In this document: positions 22,248 to 33,671 of the stretch, one piece after another
How the letters are laid out: every line of letters begins with the position of its first letter
How positions within the stretch are numbered: position 1 is the first letter of the stretch
NCBI GenBank assembly: GCA_943789425.1
Contig: CALSUB010000013.1
Span: forward strand, 62,001 to 126,000
Origin: an uncultured Luminiphilus sp.
Lineage (GTDB): Bacteria > Pseudomonadota > Gammaproteobacteria > Pseudomonadales > Halieaceae
Direction: 5' to 3'
DNA: 64,000 nt
Position numbers and translations under genes: made by a program
Notes under the pieces: generated by a model
Databases searched by the model: none
What the model saw: the letters and a program-made list of their open reading frames with translations, nothing else
What the model was told of the DNA's origin: nothing

Positions 22248-23191
22248 GCATCTCTCCAGTCAAGGACCATCTTCAAACAAGCGGGATCAGAAAACGCTGT
22301 TTCGTAAGCGTTTTCAGCACTGTCATAAGGCTGGTCATGCGTAATAATGTTGCTGAGGTCGAGATCTCCACTTGCGACGAGATCCATTGCGGTTTGCATA
22401 TCTTGGTCCTGCCACTCGGCACTAATGCGGATATCGATCTCTCGCATAAAGGCAGCGGGAAAATCAAATTGAATTGGTGCGGCATAAAAGCCGGCGAGAC
22501 ATAAGGTGGCATGTTTCGCGAAGTGATGAACCGCTTGATCAATAATGTCGTGCGCACCGCTCACGTCACAGACCCGTTGGTAATCTCGGCGCGTATCCTC
22601 GGAGGGATCTAGCACGGTGTAGCCGTGACTCCCTTCGCGACGAACGGCGTCTGTTTCCCAAACGGTGACGGTCTTTTGATACACCGCTTCGGTAATACGC
22701 GCGAGCAATCTGCCGAGTGCACCGTGGCCAATAATTAAATCAGGAGGACCTAAATCCTCCATACGACGGAGGGCATGACAAGCTGTTCCGGCAAGCGCCA
22801 ATAAAACACCTGTCGATTCCATTTCGGTTGGTAATTTGACGAGCCTCTCAGCAGGAACCACCAGAGAATGCGCTGCTCCGCCAAATAATCCGTGGACATC
22901 GGTAAAGCCGCGGCTGCCGGGAATGAAAACACGTTGCCCGACTTCTACATTTGTCTCGGCACCGCATTCAACGACGCTACCGACACTCTCATAACCGGGA
23001 ACTAGGGGATAGGCCAAACCAGGAAACGGGGGCATACGGCCATCCCAGAGTAGCCTCTCGGTGCCGGTGCTGATTCCAGTCCAGTGGACCTTCACAACGC
23101 AATCTGTAGCGTGGGGTTCTGGCAACTGGACGCGGCGAACCGACATTTCTCCAGGTTGCTCAAAAACCACCGCAGTTGACGTCGTTACCAT
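22244..23191 (-). CDS. bchC: 3-hydroxyethyl bacteriochlorophyllide a dehydrogenase
   Basis: VHWTGISTGTERLLWDGRMPPFPGLAYPLVPGYESVGSVVECG; zinc-type dehydrogenase fold directly before bchX. Confidence 0.94.
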   Translation of the reverse strand: MVTTSTAVVFEQPGEMSVRRVQLPEPHATDCVVKVHWTGISTGTERLLWDGRMPPFPGLAYPLVPGYESVGSVVECGAETNVEVGQRVFIPGSRGFTDVHGLFGGAAHSLVVPAERLVKLPTEMESTGVLLALAGTACHALRRMEDLGPPDLIIGHGALGRLLARITEAVYQKTVTVWETDAVRREGSHGYTVLDPSEDTRRDYQRVCDVSGAHDIIDQAVHHFAKHATLCLAGFYAAPIQFDFPAAFMREIDIRISAEWQDQDMQTAMDLVASGDLDLSNIITHDQPYDSAENAYETAFSDPACLKMVLDWRDA

Positions 23192-23277
23192 GGTGGCGCT
23201 ATTTCATCCTTTTTTTTATTGGCTGTATCGGCCATTAACAACCTCTGCTTCGAGGCGTCATGGCACTGCAGCTCATG

Positions 23278-23321
23278 TGTCATTCTAAATTAACAATTCA
23301 AAGTGTCAAATAAAAAATACA
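23278..23321 (-). promoter_or_regulatory. Tandem PpsR/CrtJ boxes at bchC
   Basis: TGTCATTCTAAATTAACA (23278-23295) and TGTCAAATAAAAAATACA (23304-23321), both perfect TGT-N12-ACA, 8 bp gap. Confidence 0.75.
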
Positions 23322-23330
23322 AATTTCGCA

Positions 23331-24476
23331 TCATTGGCTGTCTACCGCCTTTTCCGCGACCAATAATCGCGTTAAAGCCGGGATGGGCGTCTTGAACTCA
23401 CGCACACCCGTAAAACCGGCAGCGAAGCACATTGCCTTTAATTCTTCGGCGGTACGGGGCCTTCCGCTGCCCATCGCCCACAAATAAAAGCCAAAATAAG
23501 TGTCTCCAATCGGTTCCGCGCCCGCCGTGCCCGCCATTGGCTCGGCAATGAGTAAGTGCCCTCCAGGCCGCAACGCTGAGTGCAGGCGTGCCAGCAACTG
23601 ACTCACAGGCTGATCGTCGTGGTCATGCAAGACCCTCACCAGAGAGAAAAGCTCGGTATCTGCAGGCAGAGGCGAATGGAACATGTCGGTCGCGACAAAC
23701 CGAACTGAACTATTCAGTGCCTGATCCTTGGCCTCAGTGACCACTTCAGGCAAGTCCAACACGGTGGCACTCAAATCGGGATAGCGCTTTTTAACAGCCC
23801 GAGCAAAATTCCCGGTACCACCAGCAACATCGACCAGACTACGGTAACCATCCAAGGGGTAGCTGTTCAAAATGTGGTCACCGATGAGCGCTAGCGAGCT
23901 GCTCATCAATTGACTGTATTCACGATGACCCTCATCTGGACTGCTGCTACCAGGCACATAGCTCCAGTAGTCTCGCAAGCCCGTTTTGCTGCGATGACGG
24001 AGCACGCCTAATGGATCTGCGAGGTCTCGATACAGCACCGAATGATGTTTCACCATGTCAGCCACTGCGGGATTGCCCAGTACTGAGGCGCCCAGCTCAC
24101 CGACCATCCAAAATCCGCGTGACACTTCTTCGGTCAGCTTTAGAGCGGCGGCAGCAGTCAATAAAGTTTGTGCCGCAGCGGACGATAATCCACACATCGC
24201 TGCCACCGACTTAGTGGACTCAATCCGGCCCTGCAGGACGGCAAGCAGGTTGCACTGCACGACAGCTGTTAAGGTCTGGGTGTAAACAAAGCCTGCGGTT
24301 AAATGATGCAGGTCTGTCGCTTTTTTACTCGCAATGCGCTTAACGAGGGGCGTTCTAGCGGCCCACCGCTGAAACTTCGGATCGGCAAGCAAACGATTTC
24401 TAAACAGCCGCCACCTGCAACGCCAGTCAGAGGGCGCTGGCTGCTGCTGAGACCAAGTATCGTGATCGGCAAACAT
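23331..24476 (-). CDS. crtF: Hydroxyneurosporene-type O-methyltransferase
   Basis: SAM-binding YRSLVDVAGGTGNFARAVKKRYPDLSATVLDLPEVV; RVLHDHDDQPVSQLLARLHSALRPGGHLLIAEPMAG; between bchC and crtE. Confidence 0.9.
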   Translation of the reverse strand: MFADHDTWSQQQPAPSDWRCRWRLFRNRLLADPKFQRWAARTPLVKRIASKKATDLHHLTAGFVYTQTLTAVVQCNLLAVLQGRIESTKSVAAMCGLSSAAAQTLLTAAAALKLTEEVSRGFWMVGELGASVLGNPAVADMVKHHSVLYRDLADPLGVLRHRSKTGLRDYWSYVPGSSSPDEGHREYSQLMSSSLALIGDHILNSYPLDGYRSLVDVAGGTGNFARAVKKRYPDLSATVLDLPEVVTEAKDQALNSSVRFVATDMFHSPLPADTELFSLVRVLHDHDDQPVSQLLARLHSALRPGGHLLIAEPMAGTAGAEPIGDTYFGFYLWAMGSGRPRTAEELKAMCFAAGFTGVREFKTPIPALTRLLVAEKAVDSQ

Positions 24477-24479
24477 CGA

Positions 24480-25358
24480 TCAGGCCGCCGAACGGCCGAG
24501 TTTTTCAGGCACAAAACGCGACGACTGAGCGCGAACGAGCCCAACCAAACTGTCTCTGCCTGAGCAGTGAGGAACGCTATCCAAGCCCTCCTCTAGCAAA
24601 TTTTTCAACCGTGCCGTTGCGCCATCTAAACCCAGCTCACCGACCGCGCTGGGCCTTCCCAGCTTGGCATCGATCCCAACGGCTTTACCCAGTATCTCAG
24701 GGTTGCCCACCGCGTCCTTAATGTCATCTGCCACCTGAAACGCTTCACCTATACAAGCACCTAAATTGACCCACGGACCGGGATCTACACCGGCTGATGC
24801 CGCGCCTGCGCAAGTCGCAGCGATAAACAGCGCACCGGTTTTAGCGCGATGATAACGAGAGACATCGACAGCTGGTTCACACTCCCAGGCCTGACCCGCG
24901 GCAATGCCATGAGGTGCGCCAACGCCTCGGGCAAGAATCGACAGCACCAGTGGCACGCGCTCTGCTCTAACATGATGGATAGCGTGTACCGCCAAAGTTT
25001 GGAACGCCGCAACAATGAGCGCATCTCCCGTTAGCACCGCGATTCTCTCGCCAAATTTAGCGTGCAACGATGGCTTGCCACGGCGCTGAGTGGCGTCGTC
25101 GAAACAAGGCAGATCGTCGTGGACCAGTGAGGCACAGTGCAGAAATTCGACGGCAGTCGCAGCGGCGGCAGCCAGTGCACGGTCACTGCTGTTGTTAGCG
25201 AGTGCAACCGCCATACAAAGCTGCGGTCTCACCCGAGCACCACCCGGAAAGACCGCATATTCCATTGCCTGACCCAGCAAAGGCGGACACTGCTGAGTAA
25301 TATGTTCGGCGAGGTGTTCGCGGATATCGTCTTCGCAGTCGAGTATTGGATCCTGCAT
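24480..25358 (-). CDS. crtE: Geranylgeranyl diphosphate synthase
   Basis: EFLHCASLVHDDLPCFDDATQRRGKPSLHAKFGERIAVLTGDALIVAAF (DDxxxD) and AFQVADDIKD. Confidence 0.94.
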   Translation of the reverse strand: MQDPILDCEDDIREHLAEHITQQCPPLLGQAMEYAVFPGGARVRPQLCMAVALANNSSDRALAAAAATAVEFLHCASLVHDDLPCFDDATQRRGKPSLHAKFGERIAVLTGDALIVAAFQTLAVHAIHHVRAERVPLVLSILARGVGAPHGIAAGQAWECEPAVDVSRYHRAKTGALFIAATCAGAASAGVDPGPWVNLGACIGEAFQVADDIKDAVGNPEILGKAVGIDAKLGRPSAVGELGLDGATARLKNLLEEGLDSVPHCSGRDSLVGLVRAQSSRFVPEKLGRSAA

Positions 25359-25377
25359 GAAGCTTTCTCCCAGAACC

Positions 25378-25420
25378 GTCATATTAATATGACAGTTTTT
25401 AGTGTTATATTTATGTGACA
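25378..25420. promoter_or_regulatory. Tandem PpsR/CrtJ-like boxes in the divergent crtE/crtC promoter
   Basis: CGTCATATTAATATGACA (25378-25395; contains perfect palindrome GTCATATTAATATGAC) and TGTTATATTTATGTGACA (25403-25420), 7 bp gap. Confidence 0.65.
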
Positions 25421-25453
25421 AACTACGCCACTCAGTGGCCCGGTGCAACCCCT

Positions 25454-26431
25454 ATGAATGACGCGGCAACCATGCGCTCCGCCACGCCCCAAGAAGCGGG
25501 TATGGCAGTTTCCAAATTGGGTTTTGCAAAACCGGTCCCGGATTCGGGCTACCGCTGGTGGTATATCGATGGCTTCAGTGACTGCGGCCGCTTTGGGGTC
25601 ACTGTCATTGCGTTCATCGGCAGCGTTTTTTCCCCTTATTACTTTCGCGCACGACAACGTGGTAATTGCTCTCCGACGAACCATGTCAGCCTCAACGTGA
25701 TTCTTTATGGGCCGGAGAAATCGCGGTGGTGTATGACCGAGCGAGGTCAGCAGGCGCTTACCCAGCGCTCTGATGCCTTAACCATTGGACCTAGTCAGAT
25801 TAGGGCCACCGAGAGTGGGCTGACGATCGCAGTTGAAGAGCGGACCAGCCCCTGGGGACAGCGCGTCAGTGGGGAGATCAACGTGCGCTTCAATCGCGCG
25901 TCAAAAGAGTGCTTTCAACTTGATCAAGAGGGTCATCATTGGTGGTGGCCCCTTGCCCCCATAGCCAATATTGAGGTCACGATGGATCGGCCGGCATTGT
26001 CATGGCATGGCCCTGCTTATGTCGATTCGAACCTAGGCACTGCGCCTGTAGAGCACGGCTTCAACGCCTGGAATTGGTGCCGAGGTCATTCGTCAGACGG
26101 AGATTGTGAGATTCACTATGATGTGCAATTGCGCGGTGGCGGTGAGAAACAGGTGTCTCTCCGCATCGATCGCGACGGCAGTATACAACGCACTCCTTCA
26201 CCACCGTTGCAACACTTACCGAAAGCACCTATCTGGCGCGTAGCCCGCCCTGCACGTCTACCCAGCTCGACCCAGCCGGTCGCTAAAACACTTGAGGATA
26301 CGCCATTTTATACCCGCTCCCGGCTCAGTGGGCCAAGAGGACAATTTATGCATGAGAGTCTAGACGTCACGCGCTTGTGTCGCACGTGGGTGCAATTACT
26401 ACTCCCTTTTAGGATGCCCCGACGCGGGTGA
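25454..26431 (+). CDS. crtC: Carotenoid 1,2-hydratase / hydroxyneurosporene synthase
   Basis: YRWWYIDGFSDCGRFGVTVIAFIGSVFSPYYFRARQRG ... HGFNAWNWCRG; divergent from crtE. Confidence 0.9.
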   Translation: MNDAATMRSATPQEAGMAVSKLGFAKPVPDSGYRWWYIDGFSDCGRFGVTVIAFIGSVFSPYYFRARQRGNCSPTNHVSLNVILYGPEKSRWCMTERGQQALTQRSDALTIGPSQIRATESGLTIAVEERTSPWGQRVSGEINVRFNRASKECFQLDQEGHHWWWPLAPIANIEVTMDRPALSWHGPAYVDSNLGTAPVEHGFNAWNWCRGHSSDGDCEIHYDVQLRGGGEKQVSLRIDRDGSIQRTPSPPLQHLPKAPIWRVARPARLPSSTQPVAKTLEDTPFYTRSRLSGPRGQFMHESLDVTRLCRTWVQLLLPFRMPRRG

Positions 26432-26440
26432 ATAAGCCGG

Positions 26441-27754
26441 TCAGACGGCCCTAAATGCGGGTGAAGAATCGGTCCAAATGTGGGGCAAGACCGACCGTCC
26501 CGCCTCCGTCAAAAAGTACTCGCCATCCGTCTCTTCTGCAAAACCTTGACCGACCAGCGGGGTAAGCCAATCCTCCCGCTGCGACGCGGTGAGCTGGGCC
26601 GCTGGTATCCGTTGGCGGCAAATAAGGCCTCTCAAGACTTTTCGACGCAGTATCTCATTATCGTCTGAGAACACTGCTGAGGCGGCTGACACAACACTCG
26701 ATTCGACAGCGCGATGCCATAGCGCCGGGTCAACCTGATTTTGCACCACCAAACCAGACATCTCACTGAGCGCACCCAAACCGATACCAATGACTGACGC
26801 TTCAGCCTCTGTGCCATAACCTAATACATTCAGCGAGAGATCTCCCTCGCGATGCGCCACCGCCAGTTCGTTGTCGGGTTTCGCAAACAAATTAAGCCCC
26901 ACCCATTCGTATCCTGATGATGTGAGACCCTCGGAGACCGTATTGAACATCGCGAGTCGATCTGCGAGGGACGGAAGCTGTTGCGTGTCGACTGCAATCT
27001 GATGCGGAAAAGCGGATTCTCGACGATGAAACGGCAAACAAACTAAGCTATCAGGATCCAAAGAAATCATCGCTTGAATGCTTTGCTCACTGGACTCTAC
27101 TGTCTGTCCGGGCAGCCCAATAAGATAGTCCATGCTAATAGAATCGAAGTTCACGCCGTGGGCGATCGAAATGACATCCTCGAGCAGCTCTAAGGACTGC
27201 ACTCGCCCAATTTCCCGCTGCACGGTGGCATCAACGTCACGCACTTCTAGCTTCACGTGACCGATACCGAGCCCTTTCAAAAAATTGAGCTGCGCGCGCG
27301 ACGTCCGGCGAGGATTCAACTCCATCGCGATCTGCGTATCGTTTCCCACTAAAAAATGTCGACTCACCGACGAAAATATCGTCGCGATGGCCAGTTCTGA
27401 CAAGTGGTTCGGCGACCCTCCGCCAAAGTGGACCCGCGCTAATTCGCGTCCAGTACCCACCGCATCGGCAACAATTGCCAACTCACGATCTAAATTCGTG
27501 ACGTAACGTTCCAGCGCTTCAGGTTGATGCTCAACCACCGCCACACGATCGCAACTAAAACAGCGCGACGGACAAAATGGTAGATGCACATTAAGGATTA
27601 AGCTGCCGCGATCTTCTCTAATCTTGGCAAAATATGGCTCTAACAGCGCAGAATCCGCTGGCACTGCATTCTCGCCTAACGATAAGCTGTTCTCTGGCTT
27701 AGCCAAAGGATACGTCGGCTTAGCAGAAGACCATGCCCCCATGGATGACTTCAT
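26441..27754 (-). CDS. HemN/HemW-like radical SAM protein (coproporphyrinogen III oxidase family)
   Basis: NVHLPFCPSRCFSCDR (CX3CX2C), VHFGGGSPNHLSEL, SMDYLIGLPGQTVESSEQSI, HemN-type C-terminal winged-helix-like region. Confidence 0.85.
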   Translation of the reverse strand: MKSSMGAWSSAKPTYPLAKPENSLSLGENAVPADSALLEPYFAKIREDRGSLILNVHLPFCPSRCFSCDRVAVVEHQPEALERYVTNLDRELAIVADAVGTGRELARVHFGGGSPNHLSELAIATIFSSVSRHFLVGNDTQIAMELNPRRTSRAQLNFLKGLGIGHVKLEVRDVDATVQREIGRVQSLELLEDVISIAHGVNFDSISMDYLIGLPGQTVESSEQSIQAMISLDPDSLVCLPFHRRESAFPHQIAVDTQQLPSLADRLAMFNTVSEGLTSSGYEWVGLNLFAKPDNELAVAHREGDLSLNVLGYGTEAEASVIGIGLGALSEMSGLVVQNQVDPALWHRAVESSVVSAASAVFSDDNEILRRKVLRGLICRQRIPAAQLTASQREDWLTPLVGQGFAEETDGEYFLTEAGRSVLPHIWTDSSPAFRAV

Positions 27755-27938
27755 TTTTTGCCCCCCCTAACTTCTTGGACGACCACTTACTACTGACTGG
27801 CAATGATAGCGCTTTAGTGTCAGTGCCGGCCCAATGGCTCTTTTCTTTTTATAACCAGCAAAATTCACACTAGGCCTCTACTAAGCCCACGTCAAGAAGA
27901 ACCTCGACAAACATCCTGATTATTTGGAGGGTGATTGG

Positions 27939-28700
27939 CTAAGAGGGCTCTCTCGTATCGGTTCTCGCCCACCGCCACAATACCGTCTCACCCATAGGAA
28001 TCATTAGAAAGACATGCTCGAGCACCGCTAGTGCGGCTAACCAAGCAATCAGAAAGAAGGACAATGCCGTTGCTGGCTCATTGGCGACTTGTCCGAAGAA
28101 GAACAAGATATAAGTGCAGTATGCGGCCAACAAAGTCGACACGAAGATAAACCAACTATTTTTACCCGGCCGCAAGTAGCTGGTGATGTATGTCATATGG
28201 GCTGGTAACCACTCACTATTAAAATGCCGAACCCCAAAAAATAAGTTCAGCTTGGTACTCCAACGCATCAGCCACAAAACGGCCAGCGTATTTTGAATAG
28301 TGGGATTAGGCAGTCCCGCTCCCAGCACGCACACCAAACCCACCACGCTCACCACCAACAGTTCATGATGAATCGTTGTACCTAAGGCGTATCGAAAACG
28401 TTGCCACTGTGACAGTGTCGCAGTGGCAGGAGCCTTAACTGGACCCGTGATGAAGCCCATCAGATAACTGAGTTCCAGCCAACCCCAAATACCCAGACCT
28501 ATCGCGAATCCCGTAATGGTCGCCACTGGCGTGTGAAGCGTAGCATTCGATTCGACACCGACTAACGCCCACATCACAAAGACGGTTGCTAGGGTGAAGA
28601 TGATGCGTTGAGTCCGCCGCGACTGATGCACACTCATTAGCGCAAGCCCTGTCATCAACCACCACAGGAGCACCGCGACGAGCAGAGCAAGCCACATCAT
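27939..28700 (-). CDS. puhE: Photosynthetic complex assembly membrane protein PuhE
   Basis: Polytopic protein with ELSYLMGFITGP and RHFNSEWLPAHMTYITSYL, adjacent to puhC as in other PGCs. Confidence 0.85.
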   Translation of the reverse strand: MMWLALLVAVLLWWLMTGLALMSVHQSRRTQRIIFTLATVFVMWALVGVESNATLHTPVATITGFAIGLGIWGWLELSYLMGFITGPVKAPATATLSQWQRFRYALGTTIHHELLVVSVVGLVCVLGAGLPNPTIQNTLAVLWLMRWSTKLNLFFGVRHFNSEWLPAHMTYITSYLRPGKNSWFIFVSTLLAAYCTYILFFFGQVANEPATALSFFLIAWLAALAVLEHVFLMIPMGETVLWRWARTDTREPS

Positions 28701-29191
28701 GGCTGGCTCACTTCGGTCGCTGCAGTCGCCCTCTGCGGTTGATGTGCACGCTCGAGCAATTCGACAAACAACTGACGATTGTCGACACCGAAAGCCTCTA
28801 GCGCCATCCAGTAATTTGTCTCAGGGTCAGAAATCACCAAACTCCCATTGTCGAGCAGGCTTAGGTTAAAGATGCCGCCCGCTTCAAGATCGCGAATGCG
28901 TCGCTCGCGCACCAGGCTCCGGAGTATGCCGCGTAAAAAACTGCCCTCACCCGACTCGTATTGAGCGAGCTTGGACCCTGCTTCGGCGTCCACCACCTCG
29001 ATTCGCCCCGCGGGTCCATCGATAAATAATAAGTCCGCCGAAGAAACCGCTATAGCAGTTTGGGGCTCAGGAGGGGCATAAACGGCGTCGTCTCGCGATA
29101 CCGCCCACCCCCATAGTAAAGCCATGGCAAGCACCACCCAAACCATTGGGTATCCGAGCGGTCGCCATAGTGCGTTGTACCCCCTTGCCAC
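28697..29191 (-). CDS. puhC: Photosynthetic complex assembly protein PuhC
   Basis: Single N-terminal TM, SADLLFIDGPAGRIEVVDAEAGSKLAQYESGEGSFLRGILRSLVRERRIR; between puhB and puhE. Confidence 0.88.
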   Translation of the reverse strand: MARGYNALWRPLGYPMVWVVLAMALLWGWAVSRDDAVYAPPEPQTAIAVSSADLLFIDGPAGRIEVVDAEAGSKLAQYESGEGSFLRGILRSLVRERRIRDLEAGGIFNLSLLDNGSLVISDPETNYWMALEAFGVDNRQLFVELLERAHQPQRATAATEVSQP

Positions 29192-29196
29192 AGCTG

Positions 29197-29847
29197 CTAA
29201 CTCGCGAGCACCGCGTGCCCTCTTGTCATCAACTGAGGCTTGTCAGCGTTCTGATCGTGGGTGACCACGTCAACCTGCTGACTGGCCACGCCGGCGAAAG
29301 CTGTCGCAGCTCGATGAGGGTCACTCAACCCTCTCAGACAGGGACGCACCGGTCGGGAATACCAGGCCGACACATTTGGCCACAACAACACCCAATAGAG
29401 CTGCCGGTCAGCCGAAGCCCTTAACAAGATATCGCCCGTTCCATCGCGGTGCACTCGCAAGTCGGCAGAGACGATTTGCTCAATGGGGATATTAACCATC
29501 ATTGGCAATGCAACACCCGAGCGGACCACCAGCCGCGCACTGGTTAACGTGTATAAAATAGACCGAGCGTAAGCGCGCGCAAGCCAAACCAGCAACAGCA
29601 GTACTGTCGCCGCTAGGCCAGACTGCCATACGAGGGTACCCAGCACCTGGGCCATAGGAACACTTTCTGTTAACCGGTAGATCGTATGTCCGCCGATTAA
29701 TAACCCAAAGTACAACGCGAGCTGCGGCACAAAAAAGACGCGCTTGAGCATCGCTCCGACGGTGGGTCTACCCTGCCAGATTAATGACTCACCCTCTGGC
29801 AAGACCTCTGGCAGGCCCTCAATCGGCTCACCTTCGTATTCCATCAT
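29197..29847 (-). CDS. puhB: Photosynthetic complex assembly protein PuhB (PH domain)
   Basis: LPEGESLIWQGRPTVGAMLKRVFFV ... YTLTSARLVVRSGVALPMMVNIPIEQIVSADLR. Confidence 0.9.
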   Translation of the reverse strand: MMEYEGEPIEGLPEVLPEGESLIWQGRPTVGAMLKRVFFVPQLALYFGLLIGGHTIYRLTESVPMAQVLGTLVWQSGLAATVLLLLVWLARAYARSILYTLTSARLVVRSGVALPMMVNIPIEQIVSADLRVHRDGTGDILLRASADRQLYWVLLWPNVSAWYSRPVRPCLRGLSDPHRAATAFAGVASQQVDVVTHDQNADKPQLMTRGHAVLAS

Positions 29848-30602
29848 ACCAACGATTCCACTCTGTCAGGCGTCGCGTACAAATGGCCACCGCCATAGAA
29901 AGCGCTGATACGATCCTCTTCCTGCAAGGTGACCTGATCTGGATTGGACAGACCGGGCACTTGAGCAAACTGATCGGAGCGGATCGATTTAACATTGACT
30001 GATCCGTCGCTTGACACCATTGCCAATGTCATCGGTAGCAAGACTCTTTTTCCACCAACATCTAGCTCAGCGTAGCGGAAAAGCGGTTCGGCGCGGTCCA
30101 CCCACAAATCAACCACGGTGGCAGCTTGCTGCCCGTCGCAGCCATAGACAGCCTGACCACGAGGGTCTGGGTCGCCACTGTTAACACCGTGATCAGCGTC
30201 CACTCTGAGCGGCACTATGCGTGGCTCACCGTCCACAGTCAGATCAGGTTTATCGGGTCGTATCGCCCAAGCTGCCGCCCCAACGCCATCGACCATCGGA
30301 TCACCATTGGGTTGCATAGGTGCACCACTAGCGTCGTAAATCGGCGTTGCATTGACCTCATACTGCGCCGGCTCAGGACCAGGCCGCACACGCTCGCCTT
30401 GGCCGTGGGCCAAGCGATACGTTTTGGGTTTGGGCATGCCCCCCATTCCCGTGCGCAGATCGCCAGATGACATCTGCAATGGCCAACCCTCGCGTTTACC
30501 CTCACGATGTAGATAAATCACCAGGCTAAAAAAGAAAATCCAGAAGACATACAGTGCTAGCTGCGCTAGATCCATGTATTCAGTAATTGCTCCAGTTCCC
30601 AT
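29844..30602 (-). CDS. puhA: Photosynthetic reaction centre H subunit
   Basis: MGTGAITEYMDLAQLALYVFWIFFFSLVIYLHREGKREGWPL ... DQVTLQEEDRISAFYGGGHLYATPDRVE. Confidence 0.97.
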   Translation of the reverse strand: MGTGAITEYMDLAQLALYVFWIFFFSLVIYLHREGKREGWPLQMSSGDLRTGMGGMPKPKTYRLAHGQGERVRPGPEPAQYEVNATPIYDASGAPMQPNGDPMVDGVGAAAWAIRPDKPDLTVDGEPRIVPLRVDADHGVNSGDPDPRGQAVYGCDGQQAATVVDLWVDRAEPLFRYAELDVGGKRVLLPMTLAMVSSDGSVNVKSIRSDQFAQVPGLSNPDQVTLQEEDRISAFYGGGHLYATPDRVESLV

Positions 30603-30626
30603 AGTTGAGTCCTCCCAATGTGGTCA

Positions 30627-32053
30627 TTAACTCGGAAAATCCGCTAATTCAAGACGCTTACTATCCTCACCCACTTCACCCGGTCGCCTAACCAGCCGAC
30701 CTAACGCCGCGAGTGCCACGAACAACAAGACAATCTCGATATGATAAACCGCTCCATAACCTGAAGCGGGTGTTTGCATTGCGACGCCTAATAGGCCCGC
30801 ATCGGCCCAACCTGTGACTACGTCACGGATTGCACCCCCAGAAAACATTGCCAGTCCTGTCGCCGCCGCCTGCACGGCGCCCCAAGCGCCCAGTGTCAGG
30901 CCCGCCATTTTGGCGCCACCGAATACCATCGCCGCGGTCAACATGCCTACGGCAAATAAGCCATTACCGACGCCGATTAAGGTCGCCCCTATTTGAAAGA
31001 GGCCGGTCGAATGTAGTGGTGCTGACAAGATCACTGCTACAAAGGCGACGATGCCAATGAGCACCCCCACCGACGCCAGCCTGATCGGGTCAACGCCCTT
31101 CTTGAGCGTCCGTGAAGTCATCAACAGCGCGAGCACCATGCCTCCGGCAAATAACGCCGTCAGTAGGGTTGTCTCACTCACCGAAAGACCTAAAACATGA
31201 GCACCATAGGGTTCAAGCAAGATATCTTGCATGGTAAACCCCATCGTGCCGAGCCCTAGCGCCCATAAGAGGCGACGGGCTTTGGGCAAATTAATAAACT
31301 CGCCCCAAGCCGATCCGAAAGTCGGCCTCTCACGTTCGTGATCCGTCAACTCTGGATAACGAACCTCTTGCTTCCACATCGCTGCGACATTGAGGATCAA
31401 TGTGATTACAGCGGCGCTCTGAATCACTTGGATGAGCCGTACGTAACTGAAATCATCGAGCAGCGCTGCAAAGATCACAGCACTGCTGATCATGCCAACC
31501 AGCAACATCAAATAAAGCAACGCAACTACTCTGGGCCGGGTCTCCTCAGTGGCCAGATCGGTGGCTAATGCCAATCCCGCTGTTTGGGAAACATGCATGC
31601 CTAGACCCGTTAGCAAGAAGGAACCCATGGCTGCAATAGGACCGATGATCGGCGGCCCAGAATGCGGCTCTATCATGAGAATGAGCGCAAACGGCATGAA
31701 CGCAAGCCCACCGAATTGCATGAGCGTGCCAGACCATAAGTAAGGAATCCGACGCCACCCCAAGTAAGACCGATGATGATCCGATCGATAACCAATCAAG
31801 GCTCGAGCTGGAGCGAGTAGCAGCGGTATCGCCAACATTAATGAGACCAGCGAGGTGCCCTGCCCTAACTCAACCACCATCACTCTGTTCAGGGTACCCG
31901 TTAAGAGCACGATGGCCATTCCCGTTGAGAGTTGAAACAACGACAAGCGCCATAATCTTGGCAAGGTGAGATCAACGGTCGCCGCATCGGCAAAGGGCAG
32001 CCAACGATGGCTCAACCCCCCCATCCGACGCGCCAAGTTGTTGGACGAATGAC

Positions 32054-32057
<4 letters not shown>
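30627..32057 (-). CDS. lhaA: LH1 assembly protein LhaA (BCD/PucC family MFS)
   Basis: FQLSTGMAIVLLTGTLNRVMVVELGQGTSLVSLMLAIPLLLAPARALIGYRSDHHRSYLGWRRIPYLW; directly upstream of puhA. Confidence 0.92.

Positions 32058-33667
<1,610 letters not shown>

Positions 33668-33671
<4 letters not shown>

Noticed and set aside
24480-25448. Upstream crtE start at 25448
   Set aside because: That extension would run through the crtE/crtC operator boxes; the start at 25358 (MQDPILDCEDD) is more plausible.
27755-27938. PpsR box upstream of the HemN-like gene (TGTCAGTGCCGGCCCAAT)
   Set aside because: Only 4 of 6 consensus bases, GC-rich core and no partner box at 25 bp; not better than chance.
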